This document shows, in pieces, positions 23,410-31,894 of a stretch of DNA of 43,459 nucleotides. The notes beneath the pieces are model-generated. The model was not told where the DNA came from and ran no database searches. It saw only the letters and a list, made by a program, of their open reading frames with translations. Source of the DNA: DATATV01 sp035551355. GTDB lineage: Bacteria > Actinomycetota > Actinomycetes > Mycobacteriales > Pseudonocardiaceae. A program made the translations under genes and the position numbers. Location of the stretch: contig DASZNF010000070.1 of assembly GCA_035551355.1 (NCBI GenBank), forward strand, positions 1 to 43,459. The letters are read 5' to 3'. Position 1 is the stretch's first letter. Each line of letters starts with the position of its first letter.

Positions 23410-23472
23410 GAGGTGGTGCAGGCTGGCCCACCGGAGGTAGTGCAGGCTGTACTCTTTCGCCACTCTTTCGCC
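23410..23472. repeat. Two pairs of direct repeats upstream of a sensor kinase gene
   Basis: GAGGTRGTGCAGGCTG occurs at 23410-23425 and 23434-23449 (24-bp period, one mismatch). ACTCTTTCGCC occurs as an exact tandem pair at 23451-23461 and 23462-23472. Both lie in the divergent region ahead of the kinase start at 23533. Confidence 0.9.
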
Positions 23473-23532
23473 GCTGAACTGGTGATCGTCCACCTCCGTG
23501 CATTACCGTTCCGCAGCCAGGAGGAGGTGCGG

Positions 23533-24795
23533 ATGACCACCGTGAAATCGCGGCGGAGCGGGCTGTCGTGGTGGCATCCGGTCGTCCGGGGCCGCGCCGT
23601 GCTGGACGCGCTGGATCATCTGGTCGGCGGGTTCGGCACCGCGGTGCTGGCCGCGTGTGTGCTGGTCTGTCTGCTGATCACCGCGTTGCTGTGCCTGATC
23701 GGGATCGGGCTGCCGCTGGCCCCGGCCGCGCTGCGGATGCCGCGGGCGGTGGCCGACCGGGAGCGGGCGCGATTGTCCCGGTGGGGGCCGGAAATCCTGG
23801 GGGCGCCGCCGGTACCGGGCAAGCTGCGGGATGCGTTGCGCGACAAGAACGTGCAGCGCGAACTGGCCTGGTTGGTCGTGCACGCCCCGCTCGGGCTGCT
23901 GCTCGGCGCGGCGGCGCTGACCCTGCCGGTCGATGTGGTGCACGACGCGAGTTTCCCGATCTGGTGGACGTTCGTCTCGCCCGACGCCGACACCGTGGCC
24001 CAGCAGTTCTATGCCGCGCACGACTGGCCCTCGGCCTTCCTGATCTGCCTGTTCGGCCTGTTCTCGCTGGTCGTCACGGTCCTGGTGCTGCCGCCGATGG
24101 CCTGGCTGCAGGCGTGGCCGGGACGACTTCTTCTGGTGCCCGACCAGGGTGCCGATCTGGCCCTGCGGGTGGCCGAGCTGAAGGCCACCCGCGCCGCCGC
24201 GCTGGACGCGCACGCGGTGGAGTTGCGGCGCATCGAACGCTCGCTGCACGACGGCACGCAGAACCGGTTGGTTGCGGTGACCGTGCTGATCGGCGCGGCC
24301 AGTCGCGCGCTGTCCCGCGATCCGGACAACGCGCGGGAAATCCTGGACCGCGCGCAGGACGCCGCCGAGCACGCGCTGGCCGAACTGCGCGGCGTGGTGC
24401 GCAGTATCCTGCCGCCGGTGCTGACCGAGCGCAGCCTGCCCGACGCGCTCACCGGACTGGCCGCCGACTGCCCGGTCACCTGCCGGATCGACGCCGACAT
24501 CACCCAGCGCTACGCCGCGTCGGTGGAGGCCACGGTGTACTTCGCGGTCGCCGAGGCGTTGACCAACATCGCCAAGCACAGTGGCGCGCACCAGGCCACC
24601 GTGCGGCTGCGCCAACGGGAGGGCCGGTTGCGGGTGGACGTCACCGACGACGGCCACGGCGGCGCGGACGCGCACGGCGGGTCCGGGCTGATCGGCATCC
24701 GGCGCCGGGTCGAGGCGCACGACGGAACGTTCGAACTGGTCAGTCCCGTTGGCGGGCCGACGGTGCTGACCGTGGAAGTCCCTTGTGGACAATGA
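23533..24795 (+). CDS. Membrane sensor histidine kinase (NarL-system, putative-sensor domain)
   Basis: This 420-residue kinase has about four membrane helices in its first 190 residues (about 32-60, 112-132, 167-188), forming the actinobacterial 'putative sensor' module with an extracytoplasmic stretch between helices. A HisKA_3 domain carries RRIERSLHDGTQNRLV (phospho-His239). The HATPase has AEALTNIAKHSGAHQ and DVTDDGHGGADAHGGSGLIG. ATG at 23533 follows AGGAGG. It starts a two-gene operon with the response regulator; the two frames are 9 bp apart. The signal is unknown, perhaps membrane or envelope stress by family. Confidence 0.9.
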   Translation: MTTVKSRRSGLSWWHPVVRGRAVLDALDHLVGGFGTAVLAACVLVCLLITALLCLIGIGLPLAPAALRMPRAVADRERARLSRWGPEILGAPPVPGKLRDALRDKNVQRELAWLVVHAPLGLLLGAAALTLPVDVVHDASFPIWWTFVSPDADTVAQQFYAAHDWPSAFLICLFGLFSLVVTVLVLPPMAWLQAWPGRLLLVPDQGADLALRVAELKATRAAALDAHAVELRRIERSLHDGTQNRLVAVTVLIGAASRALSRDPDNAREILDRAQDAAEHALAELRGVVRSILPPVLTERSLPDALTGLAADCPVTCRIDADITQRYAASVEATVYFAVAEALTNIAKHSGAHQATVRLRQREGRLRVDVTDDGHGGADAHGGSGLIGIRRRVEAHDGTFELVSPVGGPTVLTVEVPCGQ

Positions 24796-24804
24796 GGACC
24801 GAAT

Positions 24805-25482
24805 GTGGATGGTAATCCTGATATGCGGATCGTGATCGCCGAGGACGACCTGCTGTTGCGCGAGGGTCTGGCGATGTTGCTGCGCGCGGAGGCCATCGAC
24901 GTGGTGGCGACCGTGGCCGATGCGGATGATTTCCTGGTCGCGGTGGAAAAGTACACCCCGGATCTGGCCATTGTGGACGTCCGGATGCCGCCCACGCATA
25001 CCGACGAGGGCATCGTCGCCGCGGTGGAGGCGCGGAGGCGACAGCCCGGGCTGGCTGTGCTGGTGCTGTCGGCCTACGTGGAGCAGGCGTTCGCCACCGA
25101 GCTGTTCACCGACGGCGGCGCCCGGCTGGGTTATCTGCTCAAGGAACGGGTCGGGCGGGTCGAAGAGTTCCTGGACGCGCTGCACCGGGTGGCCGAAGGC
25201 GGCACCGCCATCGATCCGGAGGTGGTCGCCCAGTTGATGGTACGCACCCGGCCGGACCAGCGGCTGGCCCGGCTGAGTGCCCGGGAGCGGGATGTGCTGG
25301 CGTTGATGGCCGAGGGGCTGGGCAACTCGGCCATCGCCGAACGGCTGGTGGTCACCGATGGCGCGGTGCACAAGCACATTCGCAGCATCTTCGCCAAACT
25401 CGATCTGGCCCCGACCGATCGGGCCGACCGCCGGGTCACCGCGGTGCTGCACTATCTCAAGGACACCGACCGACGCAACTGA
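24805..25482 (+). CDS. NarL/LuxR-family response regulator
   Basis: The receiver domain has the acidic pocket IAEDD (residues 11-15) and phospho-acceptor Asp58 in LAIVDVRMPP. A LuxR HTH is near the C-terminus (LSARERDVLALMAEGLGNSA then AVHKHIRSIFAKLDL). It is the partner of the kinase encoded just upstream. GTG at 24805 has a GAGGA site; ATG at 24823 is the other likely start. It ends inside a strong hairpin. The repeats at 23410-23472 are candidate autoregulatory sites for it. Confidence 0.92.
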   Translation: MDGNPDMRIVIAEDDLLLREGLAMLLRAEAIDVVATVADADDFLVAVEKYTPDLAIVDVRMPPTHTDEGIVAAVEARRRQPGLAVLVLSAYVEQAFATELFTDGGARLGYLLKERVGRVEEFLDALHRVAEGGTAIDPEVVAQLMVRTRPDQRLARLSARERDVLALMAEGLGNSAIAERLVVTDGAVHKHIRSIFAKLDLAPTDRADRRVTAVLHYLKDTDRRN

Positions 25483-25516
25483 CCGGTTTTCCCTGCTGGG
25501 CAAGGAAAACCGGTCA
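25480..25516. terminator. Bidirectional hairpin terminator
   Basis: A perfect 13-bp stem TGACCGGTTTTCC (25480-25492) pairs with 25504-25516 across an 11-base loop. The stem begins with the stop codon of the response regulator. It contains T- and A-runs, so it should stop transcription from both sides, including the convergent CPBP gene. Confidence 0.85.
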
Positions 25517-25529
25517 GTGGCCGGGCGGG

Positions 25530-26441
25530 TCAGCCGGCGATTTCGGCGGGCGGCCGGTAACCGAGGCGGCCACGGGTGGCGATCAGCAGGACCAGCGCCA
25601 CCAGGCTGGAGGCGAGCAGGAACGCGTTCGCCGTGTCGTGCACGCCAAGGGAGGGGAACATTTCCGACCAGGCGAACGAGAAGAACGTGTTGACGCTGGT
25701 GTGCAGCAGCATGGCCAGCGGCAGGCTTTCCCCGGTGCGGTTGAACACCCAGGTCATCACCAGGCTGAACGTGACGCAGGTGGCGATGAACTCGACGATG
25801 GTGAGCGGGGTGACGTGCGGCCAGTTGCCCCATGAACTGAAGAACAGCGGCAGGTGCCACAAACCCCACAGCGGGCCCAGGATCAGCGTGCCCACCAGCG
25901 GCCCGAACCGGCGCTGCAGCCGGGGCAGGGCGAAGTCCCGCCAGCCGGGCTCCTCGGCAATGCCGGTGGTGAGCAGTTGCAGGACCAGGCCGGGCAGGTA
26001 GGCGACCAGCACGGTGATCGAGGGCAGCACCGGGTTCTGGTCGGACAGCGCCGCGGTGGCCACGGTGAGCAGCAGAGGCACGCTGATCAGCACCGCGAGA
26101 TACCAGCGCCAGCTGACCTTGAACCGCAGCAGCCGGCCGGTCCACTGGCGCAGTCCCGCGCGGCCGTCGGCGGCCGCGGTGACCAGGAACGCGGACAGAA
26201 TCGGGCCGAGATAAGCGCCGGGCAGCACCCCGGTCAGCTGATTGAAGCCCGGGCCGCCGGGAAAGGTGAACGGTAAGACGCCCAGGCCGTTGTCGGACAG
26301 GATGTAGGGCAGCCAGGCGGTCCAGCTGAGCAGGAAGGCGAGGGCGAAGAACCAGGTGAGCGGGCGGCGGGCGATGCTGCCGCGCAGCCCGGTGCGTTCG
26401 GCCCGGTGGACCGTGATTGTTCCACTGTGGACGGTGTTCAC
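25530..26441 (-). CDS. CPBP-family intramembrane metalloprotease
   Basis: This 303-residue protein with about eight membrane helices carries the CPBP/Abi catalytic motifs: EEPGWRDF (Glu163, Glu164, Arg168), LWGLWHLPLF (His196) and MLLHTSVN (His247). Such proteins are prenyl-protein or intramembrane proteases; in bacteria they act in bacteriocin immunity, envelope or signalling roles. GTG at 26441 has a GAAGGG site. Leu56 is a TTA codon (26276-26274). It stands alone and converges on the two-component operon. Confidence 0.88.
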   Translation of the reverse strand: MNTVHSGTITVHRAERTGLRGSIARRPLTWFFALAFLLSWTAWLPYILSDNGLGVLPFTFPGGPGFNQLTGVLPGAYLGPILSAFLVTAAADGRAGLRQWTGRLLRFKVSWRWYLAVLISVPLLLTVATAALSDQNPVLPSITVLVAYLPGLVLQLLTTGIAEEPGWRDFALPRLQRRFGPLVGTLILGPLWGLWHLPLFFSSWGNWPHVTPLTIVEFIATCVTFSLVMTWVFNRTGESLPLAMLLHTSVNTFFSFAWSEMFPSLGVHDTANAFLLASSLVALVLLIATRGRLGYRPPAEIAG

Positions 26442-26634
26442 GGGTTTTCCCTTCGAGGAAGGTGAGTTGCTTGCTGCGATGGGAGACAGTTCACCAGTCG
26501 CTGCGGGCAAGGTCATTCCCGTGACCACCCGAACCGGGGTACAGCAGGCGCTACCGTGCGGCGCTCGGGCGAAGACGATCGGGTGGTTGCCGTGCCGCCC
26601 GTTGGCGGAGATCGTTTGTGGTTAATGTGGGATC

Positions 26635-27372
26635 ATGACCGATCTCATTGATCTGACCGGCAAGTCGGTGATCGTCACCGGGGCGTCCTCCGGCATCGGC
26701 GCGGCCACCGCGCGCCGGCTGCACGCCGCCGGGGCCCATCCGGTGCTGGCCGCGCGCCGCGCCGACCGGCTGGCCGCGCTGAGCGACGAGCTCGGCGGTG
26801 CGCTGGCCGTGCCCACCGACGTGACCGACCCGGCCGCCGTGCGCGACCTGATGACCGCCACGCTGGAGCGCCACCAACGGATCGACGGGCTGGTCAACAA
26901 TGCGGGCACCAGCCTGAACGGGCCGCTGGACCAGGTCGATCCGGCCGAGTACGACCGGGTTCTGCGGCTGAACGTGACCAGTCTGATCGCCGTCACCCAG
27001 GCGGTGCTGCCGGCCATGCGGGCCCAGGGGGCCGGGCGGATCGTGAACATCAGCTCGGGCACCACCCGCCGGGTCGCGGTCGGCCACGGCGCCTACGCGG
27101 CCAGCAAGACCGCGGTCAACATGCTCAGCGCGGTGTTCCGCGAGGAACTGGCCGCCGACGGCATCGCGGTGTCGCTGCTGCTGCCCTCGATCACCGCGAC
27201 CGAGTTCGCCGACGGCGTGTTCAAACTGGGCGCCTCGCCCCGGCCGGGCATGGTGGTACAGAGCCCGGACTACGTGGCCGGCGTGGTGCTGCGGTTGCTG
27301 CGCACCGGCGAGGAGTCCTTCGACATTCCGCACGGCCCGGAGCAGCCCGGCATCGACCAGGTGCCCGAGTGA
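26635..27372 (+). CDS. Short-chain dehydrogenase/reductase
   Basis: This 245-residue classical SDR has TGASSGIG (15-22), VNNAG (87-91), catalytic Ser in VNISSGT and the YAASK pair (Tyr154, Lys158). It reduces or oxidises a carbonyl/alcohol with NADP(H), probably given the basic RRADR after the second strand. The substrate is unknown. The ATG lacks a strong ribosome site; TTAATG at 26622-26627 just upstream suggests a very short leader. The 193 bp before it (26442-26634) hold no gene I can see. Confidence 0.9.
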   Translation: MTDLIDLTGKSVIVTGASSGIGAATARRLHAAGAHPVLAARRADRLAALSDELGGALAVPTDVTDPAAVRDLMTATLERHQRIDGLVNNAGTSLNGPLDQVDPAEYDRVLRLNVTSLIAVTQAVLPAMRAQGAGRIVNISSGTTRRVAVGHGAYAASKTAVNMLSAVFREELAADGIAVSLLLPSITATEFADGVFKLGASPRPGMVVQSPDYVAGVVLRLLRTGEESFDIPHGPEQPGIDQVPE

Positions 27373-27382
27373 CCACGGTGGA

Positions 27383-27398
27383 CGGCTGAGCTCAGCCG
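27383..27398. terminator. Palindrome between convergent genes
   Basis: CGGCTGAGCTCAGCCG is a perfect 16-bp palindrome without a loop. It includes the stop codon of the DUF5997 gene and lies 10 bases after the SDR stop. Terminator function is possible but the lack of a loop makes it weak. Confidence 0.35.
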
Positions 27399-27769
27399 GT
27401 CTTGGCGGATTCCTTCAGGCGCGCGGTCTCCCGGCGGAACTCGGCCATCACGGCCCGTTCCTGCCGCAGCCACTCGGGGTTCTCGGCCTTGATCGCGTCG
27501 ATCTGCTCGGTGGTCAGCGCCTCGGTGATCCCGGCCCGGGCCAGGCCGCCGATGGACACGCCGAGTTTCGCCGCCACCACCTGCCGCGGGTGCGGACCGT
27601 TGCGACGCAGCTCGCGCAGCCAGTCGGGCGCGTCGGCCTGCAGGGCGTTGAGCTCGTCGCGGGAGACCACGCCCTGCTGGAACTCGTCGGGCGTGGCCTC
27701 GAGGTACACACCCAGCTTCTTCGCGGCGGTCGCCGGCTTCATCGTCTGGGAGGACTTGTGCGACGTCAT
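27392..27769 (-). CDS. DUF5997-family protein
   Basis: This 125-residue soluble protein contains MKPATAAKKLGVYLEATPDE, LNALQADAPDWLRELRRNGP and KLGVSIGGLARAGITEALT, which I recognise as the actinobacterial DUF5997 family. The function is unknown. The two related segments around PDWLRELRR and PEWLRQERA suggest an internal duplication. It is divergent from a LysR effector-domain gene, a pairing also common elsewhere in actinobacteria, which suggests a shared role. Confidence 0.85.
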   Translation of the reverse strand: MTSHKSSQTMKPATAAKKLGVYLEATPDEFQQGVVSRDELNALQADAPDWLRELRRNGPHPRQVVAAKLGVSIGGLARAGITEALTTEQIDAIKAENPEWLRQERAVMAEFRRETARLKESAKTG

Positions 27770-27827
27770 GCGCCCAGGGTAACCAGCGCCGCGTAGCGGC
27801 CCACCGCGCGCCCGCTAACCTGGGCCG

Positions 27828-28538
27828 ATGACCGGCTCGGACCCTGACGCTTCCTTCCGGCTCGGCTACGTCCTTGGCGTCACCCCCTCGAAGTGGCAGC
27901 GCACCTGGGCCGAGCGGCGGCCGGAAGTGCGGTTGGACCTGATCCAGGCCACCGACGAGCAGGTGGTCGGCCTGGTCCGGGACGGGGCGGTGGACGCCGC
28001 GCTGCTGCGGCTGCCGATCGACCGGGACGGCCTGCACGCCATCCCGCTCTACACCGAGACCACGGTGGTGGTGGCGCCGAAGGAGCACTGGCTGGCCGCG
28101 GCCGACGAGGTGACCGTCGAGGACCTGGCCGAGGAGATCGTGCTGCACCCGCGCGACGACGTGCTGGACTGGGACTCACCGCCGGGCCGGCCCGCGGACG
28201 AGCGGCCGGGCTCGACCGCGCACGCCATCGGCATGGTCGCGGCCGAAGCCGGATTGCTGCTGGTCCCGCAGTCGCTGGCCCGGCTGCACCAGCGCAAGGA
28301 CCTGATCCAGCGGCCGGTGGTGGACGTGACCCAGTCGCAGGTCGCGTTGGTCTGGCCGTCGGTGGCCGAGACCGGCGAGCTGATGGAGGAGTTCATCGGG
28401 GTCGTCCGCGGCCGCACGGCGAACAGCACCCGCGGCCGGACGCCCGCCCCGGCCCAGCCGAAACGCCCGGCCGCTGCGCGCACCCCCGCTCCGGTCCGGC
28501 AGCGCTCTCCCCGGCGCGGCAAACCCCGCCGCCGCTGA
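27828..28538 (+). CDS. LysR-type effector-binding domain protein without HTH
   Basis: This 236-residue protein reads as the substrate-binding half of LysR regulators: FRLGYVLGVTPSKWQRTWAE, LIQATDEQVVGLVRDGAVDA, ETTVVVAPKEHWLA and GMVAAEAGLLLVPQSLARLH. No DNA-binding domain precedes it. The last 40 residues form an Arg/Pro/Ala-rich basic tail that might bind nucleic acid. It is divergent from DUF5997 (58-bp gap), so the two probably share regulation. It may act as a ligand-binding partner rather than a transcription factor. Confidence 0.82.
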   Translation: MTGSDPDASFRLGYVLGVTPSKWQRTWAERRPEVRLDLIQATDEQVVGLVRDGAVDAALLRLPIDRDGLHAIPLYTETTVVVAPKEHWLAAADEVTVEDLAEEIVLHPRDDVLDWDSPPGRPADERPGSTAHAIGMVAAEAGLLLVPQSLARLHQRKDLIQRPVVDVTQSQVALVWPSVAETGELMEEFIGVVRGRTANSTRGRTPAPAQPKRPAAARTPAPVRQRSPRRGKPRRR

Positions 28539-28554
28539 GCGGTCCCAGCTGGGC

Positions 28555-28866
28555 AGCCAGGCGTCGAGCCGATGTCGTAGTCGTCGGCCACCCGCAGGCC
28601 GCGTCCGTTCCCCGGGGCAGCGAGCCCAGTTCGAGAAACCGGCCGGTGATGACGGCGGGCAGCGCTCCGGCCAGATGCGGCCTGCGCTGGGTCCAGTCCA
28701 CGCAGTTCCGTGCGAGGACTCGCCGATTTCCCTGCGGCGCCAACGGATCGATGCCCAGATCGCGCAGCAATCCTTGTCCCGCAACGGTGAGCGCGTGATC
28801 GCGCTCGTCGAGCACGCTGTCCAGCGGAGAGCAACCGAAGTAGCCGGAATTCCGCGACAATGACGG
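28555..28866 (-). pseudogene. C-terminal remnant of an ArsR-type regulator
   Basis: The minus-strand frame reads LDERDHALTVAGQGLLRDLG, then NRRVLARNCVDWTQRRPHLA and GALPAVITGRFLELG. This is the well-conserved second half of about 230-residue actinobacterial ArsR-type regulators (typical text RPLARxCLDWTERRPHLAGAL). After PRG the next part (NGRGLRVADDYD) is in a different frame. The winged-helix half is absent because the amidohydrolase gene begins there. It is a truncated, frameshifted relic. Confidence 0.65.
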
Positions 28867-28867
28867 C

Positions 28868-30028
28868 ATGACACGAGTGCTGTTCACCGGCGGTGCGGTA
28901 CTGGACGTGGTTTCCGGCAGGTCCACCACCGCCGACGTGGTGATCGAGGGGGACCGGATCGTCGGCGTCGGCCCGGGGCTGGACGGGGACGAGGCGGTGG
29001 ACTGCGCGGGCCGCCTGCTCGTGCCGGGCTTCATCGACTGCCACACCCATGTCTGCCTCGGGGAAACCATTGGCGGCACGGAGGATCTGCCGCGCTCGGT
29101 CCGGCCGTTGTCGGCGGTTCCGGCGCTGCGCACGTTGCTGGGGCTGGGCATCACCACGATCCGGGACGCGTGGGGCGCCGACGCCGGGCTCCGGCTGGCT
29201 GTTGAGCGCGGCTGGATCGAGGGGCCGCAGGTGCTGATCAGCCTGCGCCAGGTGTGCACCACCGGGGGCATCGGCGACCACTGGTCGGCCCAGCTGGGAA
29301 CGGAGGATCACTTCGGCGATCCCAGCCTGCCCGATCCGGTGTTCTCCGGCGCGGACGGGGCGCGGGACGTGGTGCGGCGCATGGTGCGGGCCGGAGCCGA
29401 CTGGATCAAGGTGACCGCGACCGGATCGGTCATGGCCGGTCGCGGGTTCCGCGATGTGCAGTTGACGGCTGAGGAGATGCGGGCGCTGGTCGAGGAGGCC
29501 ACCCGGCAGGGCAACCGGTCGATCATGGTGCACGCGCACGGGGCCCGCGCCGCCGAACTGGCCGCCCGGGCCGGGGCGCGCAGCATCGAACACGGCATCT
29601 GGCTGGACGAGCGCGCGGTCGACGCGATGCGGGCCGCGGGCGCCTGGTACGTGCCCACCTTGTCGGCCACCCAGGCCGATCCGGAGCACCTGCCCGAAGA
29701 CGCGGCGCCGGCCCACCGCCGGTCGGTCGGGCTGGCGCTGGCGGCCGGGGTGCCGATCGCGATGGGCACCGACAACCCGGTCCGGCCCTATGCCGAGGCG
29801 TTGCGCGAGATCCACTATCTGGCCGAGGCCGGACTGGGCGCGGAGAGCGCGTTCCGGGCGGCGACCATCGAGGCGGCGCGCTTGCTCGGGCTGGCCGGGG
29901 ATCGCGGCGAACTCGCGGTGGGCAAGCGCGCGGATCTGGTACTGCTCAACGGAACCGACCTGCGCACCGACGATCTGGCCGGCCGGATTCACGCGGTCTG
30001 GCGCAACGGCCGCCGCGCCGGATCGTGA
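28868..30028 (+). CDS. Amidohydrolase-superfamily enzyme (imidazolonepropionase/prolidase-like)
   Basis: This 386-residue metal-dependent hydrolase has the metal ligands in DCHTHVC (His59, His61), the carboxylated-lysine position WIKVTATGS (Lys181), VHAHG (His222, His224), EHGIWLD (His242) and MGTDNP (Asp302). The order matches binuclear amidohydrolases of the Xaa-Pro dipeptidase/imidazolonepropionase-like group, which cleave amides, lactams or carbamates. The substrate is unknown. The ATG at 28868 overlaps the ArsR relic on the other strand. It converges on the iclR gene. Confidence 0.88.
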   Translation: MTRVLFTGGAVLDVVSGRSTTADVVIEGDRIVGVGPGLDGDEAVDCAGRLLVPGFIDCHTHVCLGETIGGTEDLPRSVRPLSAVPALRTLLGLGITTIRDAWGADAGLRLAVERGWIEGPQVLISLRQVCTTGGIGDHWSAQLGTEDHFGDPSLPDPVFSGADGARDVVRRMVRAGADWIKVTATGSVMAGRGFRDVQLTAEEMRALVEEATRQGNRSIMVHAHGARAAELAARAGARSIEHGIWLDERAVDAMRAAGAWYVPTLSATQADPEHLPEDAAPAHRRSVGLALAAGVPIAMGTDNPVRPYAEALREIHYLAEAGLGAESAFRAATIEAARLLGLAGDRGELAVGKRADLVLLNGTDLRTDDLAGRIHAVWRNGRRAGS

Positions 30029-30084
30029 TCACGGGCGGAGAAACCGGCTCGGTGTGCGGGCGAATTCCTTGCTCTCGTCGCGAC

Positions 30085-30858
30085 CTACGTCACCGGTTGC
30101 GAATCCAGTCCCTTGTGCCCGTCCCAGCCCAGTTCCCGGGAGATCTGGGTTGCGGCGTGGGTGAGCCGGGGGATGTGCTGCTTCAACTCCGCCAGCGGCT
30201 CGATGGCGCGCAGCGCGGTGAGCGACAGTCCGGCCACCACCGCGCCGGTGTGCCCGCGGATGGGCACCGCGACACAGTTGATGTAGTCCTCGAACTCGCC
30301 GTCGTCCACCGCCCAGCCGCGTTCCCGGATCTCGTCGAACTCCCGGGTCAGCGCGGCGGGCGTGGTGATCGTGGTCGGCGTGAACTTCTGGAACGACGCC
30401 GAGGCCAGCGCGGCCTCCCGCAGTTCCGGCGGGGCGAAGGCGAGCACCACCTTGGCTACGCTCGCGGTGTGCGTCTGGGCCACCGCGCCCACCCGCGACT
30501 TCATCCGCACCGCGCCGTGGCCCTCCATCTTGTCCACGTACACCACGTCCGAGCCGGACAGCTCGGCCAGATGCAGGGTGTGGCCCAGTTCCCGGACCAT
30601 GCGCCGCAGCCAGGGATGCGCGGCCGCGCGCACGTCTATGCCGTCCAGCGCGGTGAACGCGACATCGGTGAAGCCGAAACCGATGGCCCACAAGCCATCC
30701 TCGGTGCGTCGCACGAAGTCGTGTTCCTCAAGCGCCTGCAGCAACCGCAGCGCGGTCGACTTGTGCACGGCCAGTTCGTCGGCCAGTTCGCCGAGCCGGC
30801 GCGGGTTCGCGGCGCAGGCGACGAGGATCGTCACCGCCCGATGGACCGACTGGGACAC
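30085..30858 (-). CDS. IclR-family transcriptional regulator (KdgR-like by context)
   Basis: This 257-residue protein has an N-terminal winged HTH (SVHRAVTILVACAANPRRLG, VHKSTALRLLQALEEHDFV) and an effector domain (about 75-250, HLAELSGSDVVYVDKMEGHG; EDYINCVAVPIRGHTGAVVA). It follows the KDG-type kinase by 7 bp on the same strand. IclR proteins of the KdgR type sense 2-keto-3-deoxygluconate and repress sugar-acid operons; that role is inferred from the neighbours. Start GTG at 30858. Candidate operators lie at 31895-32001. Confidence 0.9.
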   Translation of the reverse strand: MSQSVHRAVTILVACAANPRRLGELADELAVHKSTALRLLQALEEHDFVRRTEDGLWAIGFGFTDVAFTALDGIDVRAAAHPWLRRMVRELGHTLHLAELSGSDVVYVDKMEGHGAVRMKSRVGAVAQTHTASVAKVVLAFAPPELREAALASASFQKFTPTTITTPAALTREFDEIRERGWAVDDGEFEDYINCVAVPIRGHTGAVVAGLSLTALRAIEPLAELKQHIPRLTHAATQISRELGWDGHKGLDSQPVT

Positions 30859-30865
30859 GTTGCGC

Positions 30866-31840
30866 TCACTCCAATCCAGGACCGCGCACGGACAGCACCG
30901 GCCAGTCCGCCGCGCCGGCCGCGGTCACGAATCGGTCCGGCTCGGTGGGAATCACGAAGTGGTCGGTCAGCGCGGTCAATGCCACCGACGCCATCAGATG
31001 GCCCAGCCGCAACCGTACCTGCTCGGACAGGCCGTGCAGCATCCCGTGCAGCCACCCGGCGGCGAACGCGTCCCCGGCGCCCACCGGCTCGACCACCTCC
31101 ACCGGCAGCGCGGACACCACGGTCGATCCGGTGGCACTGAACGAGGTCGCGTCCCGCCCGCCGTCCTTGACGATCACCGTGTCCGGCGCGGGCAGCAGGG
31201 CGCGGACCTCCGGCGCCGTCCGCGCGCCCCACAACCGGTGCGCCTCGTCGAGGCCGACGAAAACCACGTCCGCCGCGTCGGCCAGAGCCAGCAACGCTTC
31301 GGCCGCCTGCCGCCGGGAGGGCCACAGCACCGGGCGGTAGTTCACGTCGAACGAGGTGCGCACGCCCCGGTCGCGGCCGGCCCGCAGCGCATAGCGCACC
31401 GCCGCCGCGCAACTGGCCGACAACGCCGGGGTCACCCCGCTGAGATGGATCAGGCCCGGCCCGGGCCGCAGCGCGATGTCGATGTCCATAATGGACAGTG
31501 TGGACGCGGCCGAGCGTTCCCGGTAGTAGGTGACCACCGAACCGTCCGCGCCGGGATCCTTGAGGAACAGCCCGGTGCGTACGCCGGGCATCCGGCGCAC
31601 CAGCGAGACGTCCACGCCGGAACCGCTCAGGTCGGCCAGAATCCGCTCGCCCAGGGCATCCTGGCCGAGCCGGCTCATCCAGTACACCCGGTTTCCCAGC
31701 TGGGCCAGGCCCTGTGCCACGTTGGATTCGGCGCCCGCGGTGCGCAGGCCGAACGTGTCCGCCGCAGCCAGCGACGCGCCCCCCTCGGGCACCACCTGCG
31801 CCATGGTCTCCCCGACGCACACCACCGTTCTCGACGACAC
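30866..31840 (-). CDS. PfkB-family sugar kinase, 2-keto-3-deoxygluconate kinase type
   Basis: This 324-residue ribokinase-fold enzyme has the substrate motif TAGAESNVAQGLAQLGNRV (Asn40), SFDVNYRPVLW and the anion-hole and catalytic motif EPVGAGDAFAAGW (Asp257). VCVGETMAQVVPEGG at the start and FDVNYRPxLW are typical of KDG/KDGal kinases. It would phosphorylate 2-keto-3-deoxy-gluconate or -galactonate, the product of the dehydratase encoded at 40.9 kb. GTG at 31840 follows GGGAGC. It forms an operon with iclR. Confidence 0.85.
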   Translation of the reverse strand: MSSRTVVCVGETMAQVVPEGGASLAAADTFGLRTAGAESNVAQGLAQLGNRVYWMSRLGQDALGERILADLSGSGVDVSLVRRMPGVRTGLFLKDPGADGSVVTYYRERSAASTLSIMDIDIALRPGPGLIHLSGVTPALSASCAAAVRYALRAGRDRGVRTSFDVNYRPVLWPSRRQAAEALLALADAADVVFVGLDEAHRLWGARTAPEVRALLPAPDTVIVKDGGRDATSFSATGSTVVSALPVEVVEPVGAGDAFAAGWLHGMLHGLSEQVRLRLGHLMASVALTALTDHFVIPTEPDRFVTAAGAADWPVLSVRGPGLE

Positions 31841-31894
31841 GATGCGCTCCCGTCCCCACGATGCCTGGCCTCGACGATACCCAGTAGCCGCAAC

